Part shown: positions 21,331 to 32,005 of the stretch, piece by piece
Layout: every line of letters starts with the position of its first letter
Numbering within the stretch: position 1 is the first letter of the stretch
Source of the DNA: Cladocopium goreaui
Taxonomy: Eukaryota; Sar; Dinophyceae; Suessiales; Symbiodiniaceae
DNA: 64,000 nucleotides
Direction: 5' to 3'
Assembly: GCA_947184155.2 (NCBI GenBank)
Contig: CAMXCT020001098.1
Coordinates: 1-64,000 of the forward strand
The notes under the pieces: generated by a model
Seen by the model: only the letters and a program-made list of their open reading frames with translations
What the model was told of the DNA's origin: nothing
The model's database searches: none
Program-made: the position numbers and the translations under genes

Positions 21331-22974
21331 GTGATGCATGTGCAACATCTACCCCAGATTGTAAAGCAGATCATCCGACCCCAGTTGAATTTAAGATAAT
21401 TGGGGGGTACTCCAAAGACCGACAGGGAATGTGCACAGCACTTCACCATGAATGAATCGTTGAAACCGAATCGCCTCATACAGTGATTGACATTAGTGAT
21501 ATCGCCTCTAGAAAAATAAGGGGCGGGATGACGAATAGGTAGTTGCTTGCAACTCTAAATTTGGGTCCCATATGATTTAATTTTTGTCTTGATTAAGAGC
21601 CTATTTGTAATATTCCATGCGCTCCATTGAAAGGTAAACCGTAGCAGTAGCACCAGATGCGTGTGCAAGCTACGGTGAGTGCTAGCGCACAGGTCCCACC
21701 ACAGCATCATGGGCACTTCTGCTGAAGCAGGTGCCGTCAACGCTTGACCAATCTTGACCACCTTCGCTGGCTTTTTGTTGGCGGCTTTCTAACCCGCCAC
21801 GGCAGAGGTGGAGGACACTTTGCGGGGAAACAGCCGTCAAAGGTTGGGAAAGAACGTCGGCACAAGTGAATATATGACACTACTTGGGATGTGTATCCCA
21901 GTTTGTGGCTGGCAAATAATGACATTGATACGCAGAGTAAGTCCCGAAATTTGGTGATCCCTTGGATTTTGTTGGTTGCTGCTAGGATGCACATCCAAAA
22001 TCATCAGCATAGATGTGTGGGGAAAGAGCGCGCTCTCTTTGGCGATGGACGGTTCAACCGTCAAGAAGATTTATTTAACCCTTCATAATATGGATAGATG
22101 ATCTCAACGTGATGCGTTGTACTGACTTGCCAGCTTTTCAATGCTTTCACATGTCATGACCAGAGCGTCCCCGACACCGTGTGCAGCCATGATTCGCTAT
22201 GCAGCACGTCAGGCATGTACGGGTGGCAGCTTCATGTTTACGCCTCTCCAACCCACTGCTTGGAAAAAGTGGGCTGAAAGAACATGACTAACCAGATGTT
22301 ACACAGGTCAAAATAGCTTATTACACTACTCCTAAACTTGGAGGAAGACATCTCAAACCATGGCTGTCCCAAGGTTGAACATTTCTTCAGAACCAGTGGT
22401 AAGAACCGTGTGCTTGTGAACTTGAATCCTACTAGTCAGGCATACGAACTAGTGCCGGCATCTTCTCCCCTTGGTGACCTCCATCCGCCATACCGATACC
22501 AATTTTCATCACACACGTGGCTTGCGCGGATTGCGGCTGTGGACCAACATTAAAGGTCCACGGGGAAGGCTCAGACAATGTGGCTGGTTAAGTGCAAGGT
22601 GTATGATCTACGGCCAGGGTCCTTTTAGCGGAGACACGACCAAACAAAATGTTGTCTGCTGTTTAACAACAACACATGGATTTCAGCCATACATTGGTAA
22701 GGAGGAGTTTGAGCAATGCGATTTTTTTGGTGATGATGGTAGCCGAGCAACTTTGACTCGGTATGATTTTAACTTCTCCTTTTTTCACCCATTGATCTGG
22801 AGTGGGACCCCACTTGTTTTAAAGTTGCCATTTGCTTGACTGATTTATTTCCTTTTTTTTGCTGAGCTAGAATTCCGAAAAAACATAAAGAATCAAATTG
22901 ATGCATGTAAAGTAAGGTTTGCCGCTTGATATACGATATTTCGGTCGTTGTTATTGGCTGCCGTTGAATTGCAG

Positions 22975-23156
22975 AAAGTGATGGCCAACCACTCCAGCAT
23001 ATGCGAGCCACATTGGTTGTGCTCCTGCCAGCCGACCGAAACGCTGCATTGCCACCTGAGACCTATTGTACAGTTAGAATTACCCCAGAAGGCCAAAACT
23101 TTCATACACTGGTTCATGCTGGTTCTCTAGTTTCAATTTCCAATGCTATAGATTGA
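22975..23156 (+). CDS. Last exon of an unrecognised gene
   Basis: After TTGCAG (phase 1) a frame of 59 codons reads SDGQPLQHMRATLVVLLPAD ... ALPPETYCTVRITPEGQNF ... VHAGSLVSISNAID and ends at TGA 23154-23156. Alternating hydrophobic residues suggest beta strands. A competing frame (ELQKVMANHSS) is less protein-like. The stop lies only about 65 bp before the target TA of the TIR element at 23224, so that insertion sits in or next to the 3' end of this gene. Confidence 0.55.
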
Positions 23157-23338
23157 TCATCCGCCATGCCGCATACTTGCTCATACATGTGGGTCCGCTG
23201 CTTTGAGCCAGATTGCCCATATAATCCCTTCCTCCTAATACTAAACGCCCCCCCCCCTATTACTAAACACGGCAGGTAGTTTTTCCCGAGAGCGTCTGAG
23301 CGCAGGGTTCTTCCAATAGTGGGGGTCTGTAAAACATC

Positions 23339-23620
23339 TTCTCCTCTTCACATCTTCTCATCTTCACATCTTCCCATCTTCACATCCTCACATCTTCACA
23401 TCTTCTCATCTTCACATCTTCACATCTTCACATCCTCTCATCTTCACATCCTCTCATCTTCACATCCTCACATCTTCACAGCTGCTCATCTTCACATCTT
23501 CACATCCTCTCACACATCTTCTCATCCTGACATCTTCTCCTCTTCGCATCTTCTCATCTTCACATCTTCACATCTTCACATTTTCTCATCTTCACATCTT
23601 CTCATCCTCACATCTTCTCC
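23339..23620. repeat. 8-bp ATCTTCAC / ATCTTCTC array
   Basis: About 35 units. The 163-aa frame over it (23319-23810) is a repeat by-product. Confidence 0.9.
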
Positions 23621-23712
23621 TCTCACCCTCTTGCCCTCTTGCCCTCTTGCCGTCTCCTTCTTTTCTATTTCTCTCTTGAAGACGCGGGGCAGTGCCAATG
23701 AGACGGCACGAA

Positions 23713-24085
23713 ACGCAACCCTTTCGCACGAAATGAGGTTCGATCGCCAAAAACTGAGTTGTAACATTGCGAATTCAAGTCGTCCGGCGCAACCTTTTCG
23801 CACGAAATGAGGTTCGATCGTCAAAAACTTTGTTAAAATTGCGATCTCGAAAGTCGTCCGGCGCAACCCTTTCGCACGAAATGAGGATCGATCGTCAAAA
23901 ACTGAAGTATAATTGCGATTTGAAGTTGTCCGGCGCAACCCTTTCGCACGAAATGAGGTTCGATCGCCCAAAACTGAGTTGTAACATTGCGATTTCCGGG
24001 TTCCCGTCGCAACCCTTTCGCACGAAATGAGGTTCGATCGCCAAAAACTGAGGTAAAGTTGCGATTTCCAAGTTGTCTGGCGAAG
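23713..24085. repeat. 74-bp tandem units
   Basis: Five units starting CGCAACCCTTTCGCACGAAA, then TGAGGTTCGATCGCC, AAAAACTGAG and a variable ATTGCGATTTC...CCGG end. They occur again in element B copies 2 and 3, with about seven units each. Confidence 0.9.
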
Positions 24086-24736
24086 TGTGTAAAAGCTTCT
24101 GTGTGTAAAAGCTTCTTTGTGTAAAAGCGTCTGTGTGTAAAAGCGTCTGTGTGTAAAAGCGTCTGTGTGTAAAAGTGCTTGTGTGTAAAAGTGTTTGTGT
24201 GTAACAGTGTTTGTGTGTAAAAGTGTTTGTGTGTATAACAGTCCCTGAGAATCGATGTCGGCATATAGATCAAAAATAGCAATGTAGTCGAAATACGGCT
24301 ACATCTACGTTAACGCTTGATTTTGGTGACATTTGTCGGAATCTGTCGGAAATCCACCGGATTTTGTCGGAAATTGATGAAAAAACACAGACATCCTTTA
24401 ATTCGAAGACGCGCATGCGAGTTGATCATGGCCATATGTAGTTCAAAATCGTGACAAATCGTGACGAATCATCTTTTTGCCACTTTAAATTATGACATGT
24501 GTCGAAAATACCGTGACAAAACGTGATGAACCGTGATCTCTTCAGGATTGACCCCTCATCTTATATCAGCCCCTGTTACTCTTCGCTCGTGCTCACCGCA
24601 TTTTACGGTAAAATTATGGTTCCCGCAAATGTTGCCAATTTTTGACTACGGACGTCAAATAATTCATACGGACGTCAAAAAAACAAGGTTTACCGCAAAT
24701 GTCAGCAAATAGGCCCAGCATTTGATTCACAGGGAG

Positions 24737-26390
24737 TGTTTGTGTGTAAAAGCGTCTGTGTGTAAAAGCTTTTGTGTGTAAAAGCTTTTGTGTGTAAAAG
24801 CGTCTGTGTGTAAAAGCGTCTGTGTGTAAAAGCATTTGTGTGTAAAAGCTTCTGTGTGTAAAAGGTTCTGTGTGTAAAAGTGTTTTTGTGTAAAAGTGTT
24901 TGTGTGTAAAAGCGTCTGTGTGTAAAAGCATTTGTGTGTAAAAGGTTCTGTGTGTAAAAGTGTTTGTGTGTAAAAGTGTTTGTGTGTAACAGTGTTTGTG
25001 TGTAAAAGTGTTTGTGTGTAAAAGTGTTTGTGTGTAAAAGCGTCTGTGTGTAAAAGGTTCTGTGTGTAAAAGTGTTTGTGTGTAAAAGTGTTTGTGTGTA
25101 ACAGTGTTTGTGTGTAAAAGTGTTTGTGTGTAAAAGTGTTTGTGTGTAAAAGCGTCTGTGTGTAAAAGCTTTTGTGTGTAAAAGCGTCTGTGTGTAAAAG
25201 CGTCTGTGTGTAAAAGCTTTTGCGTGTAAAAGCGTCTGTGTGTAAAAGCGTCTGTGTGTAAAAGCTTCCGTGTGCAAAAGCGTCTGTGTGTAAAAGTCTC
25301 TGTGTGTAAAAGCGTCTGTGTGTAAAAGCTTTTGTGTGTAAAAGCTTGTGTGTGTAAAAGTGTCTGTGTGTAAAAGTGCCTGTGTAAAAGCGTCTGTGTG
25401 TAAAAGCGTCTGTGTGTAAAAGCTTCTGTGTGTAAAAGCTTCTGTGTGTAAAAGCTTTTGTGTGTAAAAGTGTCTGTGTAAAAGCTTTTGTGTGTAAAAG
25501 TGTCTGTGCAAAAGCTTCTGTGTGTAAAAGCGTCTGTATGTAAAAGTGTTTGTGTGTAACAGTGTTTGTGTGTAAAAGTGTTTGTGTGTAACAGTGTTTG
25601 TGTGTCAAAGCGTCTGTGTGTAAAAGCTTTTGTGTGTAAAAGCGTTTGTGTGTAAAAGCTTCTGTGTGTAAAAGCTTCTGTGTGCAAAAGCGTCTGTGTG
25701 TAAAAGTCTCTGGTGTAAAAGTGTTTTTGTGTAAAAGCGTCTGTGTGTAAAAGCGTCTGTGTGTAAAAGCGTCTGTGTGTGTAAAAGCGTCTGTGTGTAA
25801 AAGGTTCTGTGTGTAAAAGCGTCTGTGCGTAAAAGTGTCTGTGTGTAAAAGCGTCTGCGTGTACAAGCGTCTGCGTGTACAAGCGTCTGCGTGTAAAAGC
25901 GTGTGCGTGTAAAAGCGTCTGCGTGTACAAGTTTCTGCGTGTAAAAGCTTCTGTGTGTAAAAGCTTCTGTGTGTAAAAGCTTTTGTGTGCAAAAGCGTCT
26001 GTGTTTAAAAGTGCCTGTGTGTAAAAGCGTCTGTGTGTAAAACTGTCTGTGTGTAAAAGCTTCTGTGTGTAAAAGCTTCTGTGTGTAAAAGCTTTTGTGT
26101 GTAAAAGTGTCTGTGCAAAAGCTTCTGTGCGTAAAAGCGCCTGTATGTAAAAGTGTTTGCGTGTAAAAGTGTCTGCGTGTAAAGCGTCTGCGTGTAAAGC
26201 GTCTGTGTGTAAAGGAGTCTGTGTGTAAAAGCCTATGTGTGTAAAAGCGTCTGTGTGTAAAAGCTTCCGTGTGTAAAAATGTCTGTGCGCAAAAGCTTCC
26301 CTATGTAAAAGGAAAAGTGTCTGTGTCTAAAAGCATCTGTGTGTAAAAGCGTCTCTCTGTAAAAAGTTCTGTGTGTGAAAAGCTATTTGA
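24737..26390. repeat. 16-bp TGTGTGTAAAAGCGTC array
   Basis: About 103 units of 16 bp with variants AGCGTC, AGCTTC, AGTGTT, AGGTTC. Higher-order blocks repeat within it (compare 24840-25030 with 25040-25150). It opens 269-438-aa Thr/His/Leu/Phe frames on the minus strand, which I reject as genes. Confidence 0.95.
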
Positions 26391-26640
26391 AAGATACGAT
26401 GCAAACTAGCGTCTTGTACTTTTGCTATATTGTCTTGATACTCCTCTTCTCGTCTGCCCATAACACATCTTTAATATATATATATTGTTTTGTAATATGG
26501 TGTCTCCATACTAACAGGAGAAGACCCTGCTCCTCTGCGCTCTCGGGCCATCCGTCGTCTAGTTAGTAGTATTAGGGTTGTATTTATTATTAGGGAACCC
26601 TATTAATAAAGTTATACCCTTTATAAAAAACTATTTTTCC

Positions 26641-26970
26641 GATCTCAAAATCAATAAAATTTCTTTATATAACGCAGTTAAAATATTGCCAAAAATTGGA
26701 TTTCGAAGCTTCCCCCCTAATATTTAAATAAAACCCTTAATAATAAAAACTATGTTTTCCGATCTCAAAATCAATTAAATTTCTTTATATACCGCGATTA
26801 AAATATTGCCGAAAATTGGATTTCGAAGCTTCCCCCTAATATTTAATTAAAACCCTGAATAAAAACTATTTTTTTTGATCTCAAAATCACTTAAATTTCT
26901 TTATATAACGCGATTAAAATATTGCCAAAAATTGGATTTCGAAGCTTCCCCCTAATACTAAAAAAAACTT
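26641..26970. repeat. Three 120-bp tandem repeats beside the right TIR
   Basis: Each unit runs GATCTCAAAATCAA, AATTTCTTTATATA, a CGCGATTAAAATATTGCC core, GGATTTCGAAGCTTCCCC and ends in CTAATATTTAA / AATAAAAACTATTTT. They contain the word CTAATACTAAA found in the TIR, so they may be subterminal repeats of the TIR element. Confidence 0.85.
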
Positions 26971-27204
26971 AATATAAGAAATTAAAAAACCGGACGGACC
27001 CTAGTAATAAACACCCCGGGGTGAACTAGTTGTTTTTAGTATTAGGGGGGGAAACCCACAAATGGTAGGTTGATTTTTAAATTGTTTTCTTTCTAAAGGG
27101 GATCAATTAAAAATCAAAATTGCCAATCTGAAATTTTCTGAAATTGGAGATGGACGCCCGTTTTTAGTATTTGGGGGACGTTTAGTATTAGGAGGAAGGG
27201 ATTA

Positions 27205-27739
27205 AAACACATCTCAGGTGCATTTGTGTGCCATGATAGCCACAAACCAGGAATCATGTGAATCTTTCATTAAACCGGAAGGTCGTGCTTATCAATGCTT
27301 GTTGGTGTCTTTTCCCTTGCAAAGGACAAACATATTTAAAAAAATGCATTTTTAACCATGCATCATGAACTGGATGGTTCCAATTGCCGGACTATGTGGC
27401 TATTGCAGTGAACTTGAAAAAAGTAAGTGAACCTAACCAAACGTTTTTATTTTCTGTGGTTTGGTTGATTCACTGGGGCCTGGATCAGCTAGGCATCAGG
27501 TCCTTTTCACAGTGGGTAAGGTCTCGAGCCAGCAGACACTGGGTTAATCCATTGAAAAGAACCGGGCCAACGTTCAAAGTCTAGTTGTGGTTGGGGTTCC
27601 CAATTGGCATCGCCATGGTGGTACCCTCAATCAGTTGGGATAGAACCTCTTATGCCAACCTCAACTGCAACCCCAAGTAGTATTGCAACGCTTAAATTTG
27701 ATGTTCTTCTTCGGGCTTCACGGGTTTTGACCTCGCCAG
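27205..27739. other. Non-coding, methyltransferase 5' region
   Basis: The first exon of the methyltransferase should lie here or left of the TIR element, but I could not choose one. An ATG at 27615 in CGCCATGG context opens only 21 codons. Confidence 0.4.
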
Positions 27740-27804
27740 GCTGTCGAGTCCTAGACCTGAGTGCTGGTACTGGTTTGGTGGGTCTCGTTGCACATCGCCG
27801 CTGG
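27740..27804 (+). CDS. METTL21-like methyltransferase, exon with SAM motif I
   Basis: After CGCCAG the frame (phase 1) reads CRVLDLSAGTGLVGLVAHRRW. VLDLSAGTGLVG is the Gly-rich loop (motif I) that binds S-adenosylmethionine in seven-beta-strand methyltransferases, and the xELGAGTGLVG form is typical of METTL21/FAM86-type protein-lysine methyltransferases. The end is unclear: a GA donor (GATTGG) at 27805 gives the right phase for the next exon, while a GT donor at 27815 adds DWTG but breaks it. Protein-lysine methylation is inferred from the family; the substrate is unknown. Downstream exons at 29103-31647 continue the fold in order. Confidence 0.75.
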
Positions 27805-29102
27805 GATTGGACAGGTTGGAGGATGTTTTTTTCCTGGGGACAAGGTGGCTTTTCTTCGTAGATCATTGTGCTTTTATGTGATTTTAACCGCTAAGTTATG
27901 CTTTTATCAAAACTGAACATGCTCAACTAACAATGGGATGTGTTCAACCCACATATTGGTAGTTCACAGCTGCGAGTCAAAATGTACAGACCGATCCATA
28001 CCCTGAACCCACAGGCCGATCCATACCCCCGATCCATACGAAAACGCAGGTGATCCAGACCCATCCATACGTCAGGATCAGCCCGGGCCGATCCGTACCT
28101 GAATTTTGACGCAACCCCAGTTCACCATCAAAATATGGGCAACACAATTCTGAACTACATAGTTTCACATTTCAATCTCTTGACATAGAAAGGGGGAACG
28201 TAGTGCCCAGCTTAGACTGTCATATTGTCCGCGGGGCATCCAAGATTGTAACCCACTGAGCCGAGGCCTTGGTGCTCAGAGCGTCCCGTGGCCGGGGTTG
28301 TCTGCTGAGATGTTTAGATGTGGTTCCCACAAAGCCCTGGATATTTTAAGGGGATATGATTGGGATATAATTGATATAATTGGGATATATTGGTTGAATG
28401 GCTTGGGGTTGCTGAGGTGGTGGTTTGTTATGTCCCCATGGGTAATTCCGCCATGCGGGGGGCATCAGGAAGGTTTGTTTTGTTTTTTTTTGGAGGCCCC
28501 TTAAAGCACATCCAAGACGACGAACCCATTGCGACGTCGCCCTAGAATACCCACCGTCCCTTGCTACAAGCATTTTCTTAGGTCTAGTACCCTTCAGTCA
28601 CCAATATGGCAATTGGAAACCGCATAAAAATCTAAGTTTCTAGCGGGGAAAATCATCAAACTAATTGGTTGGAATTTTCCGCCTGCACCATGTTTGATGA
28701 CACAGAAAGGGTAGGTGAAAGTTAATTGTGAAACACAGTCATGTTGTCTTCTCGGCCGATGATGCCCACATGCTTGGTGGAAAAGAACTATTTTCCACGT
28801 TTCGTCGGTAAGCACGGCTAGGGAATCAACACTCCAACATCTCCCCATGCATTTAAGAATTCACCACAGCCTGAAGAGTTCTGTCACTTCAGTGCGCCAT
28901 TGTGCAATAGTTGGAGGCTGAACATTTGACATGTTGATTATAAGCATGAAAGCATCATCTAGATAAGCTTACAACATCTTACAACTTGTTTGTGGTTCTT
29001 GTGGTTGTTTGTTGAACTGGTTGATCATGTTTTGTTAAAAGTTTCAGGTTCCAATAGGTTTCAAACCGCCAGCCGCTGTACGGTTTGGACAGTCTGCTTC
29101 AG

Positions 29103-29150
29103 GTGACGCTGACAGATGTGCCTCGTGTGATGCCCCTGTTGGCAAGGCAC
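29103..29150 (+). CDS. METTL21-like methyltransferase, exon with acidic loop
   Basis: CTTCAG|G acceptor, then VTLTDVPRVMPLLARH. VTLTD is the end of strand beta-2 with the acidic residue that contacts the SAM ribose, and the PxVxPLL helix follows as in METTL21 proteins. I see no GT donor in frame (a GC donor at 29147 or 29152 is possible), so the join to the next exon is unresolved. Another frame of this exon is also open (ADRCASCDAPVGKA) and was judged accidental. Confidence 0.65.
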
Positions 29151-30056
29151 AGCTAGGGCTTGACCCAGCCAACCTCGCCATGAATGGGACATGGTTGTTT
29201 ATATCCCTGCTGAGTTTTGGCCTCCGGTTTGTATCGTGTATACCAGGATTGCTGGGGTCAAAGTGAGGACTCTGCAATGACTTGTTCGATCTTGTTCGTG
29301 GATCCATCCTGCCTGGTATTCCCAGCTTACATGCTTCGGATCGGTTGAAACCACCCTACAGTGCCTCCGATCCAGGGGTGAGGCTCGTGCCGTCTCTTGC
29401 CACTTGCGCACGGATATGGCAACGTCATGCAAGATCCATCAGGGGCTAAGTTTTCTGGACTTGTTGGATGGCCGCTGGTCAGCCTATGAAAATTCCACCG
29501 CGTTTCCTTGCCATATGCAAACCCAGTATATAAATATTGAGATCATCCCACGGTTTTTAGTGAACAGCACAGATTTTCAGACGAACCCACCATTTGTTTC
29601 CATCTGTTGGGCGATCAATTCCTCAGTTTCCTGTCGATCCGATCATGTCACAGGAATGCTGCCTTGGCTTCCGTTCCCGATGTTGCCAAGGTTCAGCCGC
29701 TAAATGAAACATATACTTCCTTGCGATGTGAAAAAATCGTCAAAGTGACACCCCCAATTTAGATCCACTCGCGATTTCGTCATGTTTGGGTTTCGCAGGT
29801 GCGGTGCTTGACACATTGATGGAGTAGACCCCGGTCCGAACATGGGGGATCAACAACTTTACTGAACCTTTGTGGTTTTAGGTTTCCAGGATGTTTTCGG
29901 TGGGAAATCGATAGCAATCATTGTGTCCCAACTGCTACGGGGGGATGTTGGCTATGACACCCACAACAATAGGAATTTGGGGATTGGTTCAAACCTCTGG
30001 GCCCAATATAGTTATTTGTGATGAACGTCCATCCAAATTTCCAACTATGTTGGCAG

Positions 30057-30105
30057 GTGAATGGTGTGGCACCTGTCGTGCCGCCCATGCCAAACGTCCA
30101 GGTTG
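30057..30105 (+). CDS. METTL21-like methyltransferase, short exon
   Basis: TTGGCAG|G acceptor, then VNGVAPVVPPMPNVQV and one base before a GTTCGT donor (phase 1). The single G plus TG of the next exon makes Val, giving NVQV-VEVRSLFWGE, which fits the run-up to the xxVxxLxWG motif of METTL21-type enzymes. Confidence 0.55.
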
Positions 30106-30411
30106 GTTCGTGATGAGCTAGCTCTTGCTCACTTGTAGCTGCTTGTATTTTCTTTGCTGCGATGAATGGATATGTTTTGTGCTTTCATGTGTATCTTGCG
30201 CTTTATTCTTGGAGAATAGGTCATAAGTGCTCCGTGATCCCCCATTGATCGCTGCTTCATACCTACACTCCAATTTTAAACCAGTCAAATCAACCCGTCC
30301 CTGGAGGTGCTGATGGCTTGGACCAATTTCCACTTGGTAAATTCACCAAAACAGGGAAATTATATGGATAAAATCTGCCAAATCATCTAATCATTTCCGC
30401 TGTGCCAAAAG

Positions 30412-30471
30412 TGGAGGTGCGAAGCCTCTTTTGGGGCGAAGCGGAGGCCAAGAAATTTCTGGAACAGCATG
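30412..30471 (+). CDS. METTL21-like methyltransferase, WGE exon
   Basis: CCAAAAG acceptor, then (V)EVRSLFWGEAEAKKFLEQH and one base before GTGTGC. L-x-WG(E) is a signature after strand beta-3 in this family. The phase-1 end joins the next exon to give EQH-G-PFDLIL, with normal spacing to beta-4. Reading through would reach TGA at about 30505, so the GT at 30472 is preferred. Confidence 0.7.
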
Positions 30472-30695
30472 GTGTGCGGGCCCAGACGCTGCTGGTGGCA
30501 TCAACATGAGGTAAGCAACAAACAGGCGTGTTTGTGTACTAGCAAACAAGTTTCAGGAGGCATTTTAACAGTTGTATAATCTATATAATTGTTGATTGCA
30601 GATGAAATTTGTCAACTGTCAGACACGAGGAAACCTAAATTTCCATGCCACAAGCAGCCCCCTGAGTGCCGTCACATGTCATGACACCGTGGCAG

Positions 30696-30751
30696 GACCC
30701 TTCGACCTTATTCTTTGCTGTGAAGTGGTCTACCAACTTCCACAGCAGGCA
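30696..30751 (+). CDS. METTL21-like methyltransferase, FDLIL exon
   Basis: GTGGCAG|G acceptor, then (G)PFDLILCCEVVYQLPQQA. PFDLIL-x-x-(D/E)VVY is the beta-4 / post-motif signature of METTL21/FAM86 enzymes (usually ADVVY). A GTGTCG donor at 30752 gives phase 0; a GTAAAC donor at 30768 would add VSLIK but mismatch the next exon. Confidence 0.75.
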
Positions 30752-31178
30752 GTGTCGCTGATCAAAGGTAAACCGTACAGTCAACTGGGTAAACCTTGGA
30801 TGGATAGTTAGGTAATTTGTGCCATACATTGGGCTACATGATGATATTTGCATTTCAGTAATCAGCTAAAATGATGTGTAGAGTATCTAAGATTCGCCAC
30901 GTCAACTTTCAGGGAAACGCGTGTGATTTTTTGATTCCCTTTGCTTGGATCTCTATGGCTTCAGAAATTGCTTACAGTTTCTATGTGTGCTTAGGAAGAT
31001 GGAACGGTTTGAATACACATGTTGGTGGTCTCCTCCCAAAGTATTGTTGCTTTTGCCGCTCCGCTCGAAATTTTGGACGACCAACAATGGTTATTCGTTA
31101 TAGCGGGTAGTTATAACGCTATACGGCTATATGTTTGTTGGCCAGGACCATTTTGAGCCACTCATTGATAGCTGCTAG

Positions 31179-31235
31179 GTCTGGGAGGCCTTGCAGCAGA
31201 CCTTGCGTCAGTTGCTGGTGCCGGGCGGCCGTGTC
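31179..31235 (+). CDS. METTL21-like methyltransferase, LLVPGGRV exon
   Basis: GCTGCTAG|G acceptor, then VWEALQQTLRQLLVPGGRV and a GTAGGG donor, phase 0 both sides. The helix followed by L-x-PGG and a beta strand is the usual alpha-D/beta-5 region of the fold. Confidence 0.75.
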
Positions 31236-31478
31236 GTAGGGGACGCAGACAACCATAGGGCTGGGTGTGATTTTGCCATTAGCAAAGCATGAGTTTGCAG
31301 TAGAAAAAGTTAGGTTATACCATAAAAAGATCCAAGATCGGGATTTCAACATCAAAACTGTAGATGCCATTGGTCTTGCAATCAAACATGCGCATCCGAC
31401 AAGCAACAACGGTTGCGGAGGAAACCATCAAAGTATGGATGTTTCCCGCCCAGCTGCCACATCTGTGTGAAACCTTAG

Positions 31479-31525
31479 GTCTTTGCCTATCAGCACCGAG
31501 ATGGTGCTGAGGCCGTTGGGGGAAG
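31479..31525 (+). CDS. METTL21-like methyltransferase, FAYQHRDG exon
   Basis: ACCTTAG|G acceptor, then VFAYQHRDGAEAVGG and two bases before GTCTGA. After PGGRV the family has a strand such as LLAYExR; FAYQHRDG fits it. Confidence 0.7.
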
Positions 31526-31550
31526 GTCTGACCTCATAGTGTCTTCGAAG

Positions 31551-31647
31551 GCAAGCCATTGATAAGCTGCGCAGAGTGTTAGCAATGGAAGATCTGGTGG
31601 GCTATGAACTGCATCACAATTCCCGCATTCAATTTGTCCCATTGTAA
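31551..31647 (+). CDS. METTL21-like methyltransferase, last exon
   Basis: TTCGAAG|G acceptor, then (R)QAIDKLRRVLAMEDLVGYE + LHHNSRIQFVPL and TAA at 31645-31647. The amphipathic helix and final strand resemble family C-termini. The AG+G junction forms Arg. The upstream intron (31526-31550) would be only 25 nt. Using the AG at 31573-31574 instead gives 49 nt and drops eight residues, keeping frame. Confidence 0.7.
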
Positions 31648-31917
31648 AGAGTACAAGAGCCATCCTTCACAGCCAAATCCCAAGCATCCCACAAATCAGG
31701 GTACAACAAAGCACCACTAAAAAGGTTCCGAGAATTCAATTCCTACTCAAATATTCGGGTGTTTTGTACTTCTTGCTAAGAGTCAACCTCAAGATACGTA
31801 AAGCAACCCCAAAAGTATATTGAACCTTTTCTGCATTGTTGTGGTTGTTCCTATACCGTATGCCTATGTAGTGCAGCACCCATCACCGCAGCTAGCGGCT
31901 GCAAAAAAAATCCGCAG

Positions 31918-32005
31918 GTCACAGACGCGGTGTTCTTCCAGACCTTGGAACAGGCGGCGAATTTGCGCTTCGATCAGGAGGCCTGCGGTTCGTTGCAGTC
32001 ACTCG
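31918..32005 (+). CDS. Unrecognised gene 2, exon
   Basis: CCGCAG|G acceptor, then VTDAVFFQTLEQAANLRFDQ EACGSLQSL and one base before a GTGGTT donor (phase 1). GC-rich, helix-like, no family recognised. It begins about 270 bp after the methyltransferase stop, so it should belong to the next gene on the same strand; its first exon was not found. Confidence 0.5.

Larger units (their letters stand above)
23280..26562 (+). mobile_element. Composite array element B, copy 1
   Basis: Order: leader TTTTCCCGAGAGCGTCTGAG...GTGGGGGTCTGT; 8-bp ATCTTCAC array (23339-23620); a unique link (CCCTCTTGCC...GAAGACGCGGGGCAGTGCC...GACGGCACGAAACG); five 74-bp units (about 23713-24085); a 16-bp array (24088-24240); about 495 bp of unique sequence; a longer 16-bp array (24737-26390); and a conserved tail (26397-26562). 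The reverse complement of the tail end (CCCGAGAGCGCAGAGGAGCA) pairs imperfectly with the leader (CCCGAGAGCGTCTGAGCGCA), so the unit has its own inverted ends. Copies at 33606 and 34891 keep the same order. Confidence 0.7.
23224..27202. mobile_element. 4-kb terminal-inverted-repeat element with TA target
   Basis: The left end is ATCCCTTCCTCCTAATACTA + AACG, and the right end is its exact reverse complement over these 24 bp, with further C/T-level similarity (CCCCCC against TCCCCC). Both ends are directly flanked by TA (23222-23223 and 27203-27204), the target duplication typical of Tc1/mariner-like insertions (established knowledge). The element contains composite array element B and three 120-bp repeats. 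It has no transposase frame, so it would be non-autonomous. Confidence 0.75.

Noticed and set aside
24614..25992. Minus-strand open frames of 269-438 aa, Thr/His/Phe/Leu-rich
   Set aside because: They are the 16-bp TGTGTGTAAAAGCGTC array read through. All three frames on the minus strand are open because TAA/TAG/TGA are rare in the unit, and there is no non-repeat coding sequence.
29103..29200. Alternative frame ADRCASCDAPVGKAQLG
   Set aside because: Open and Cys-rich, but the VTLTDVPRVMPLL frame of the same bases matches the methyltransferase motif at the right place in the gene.
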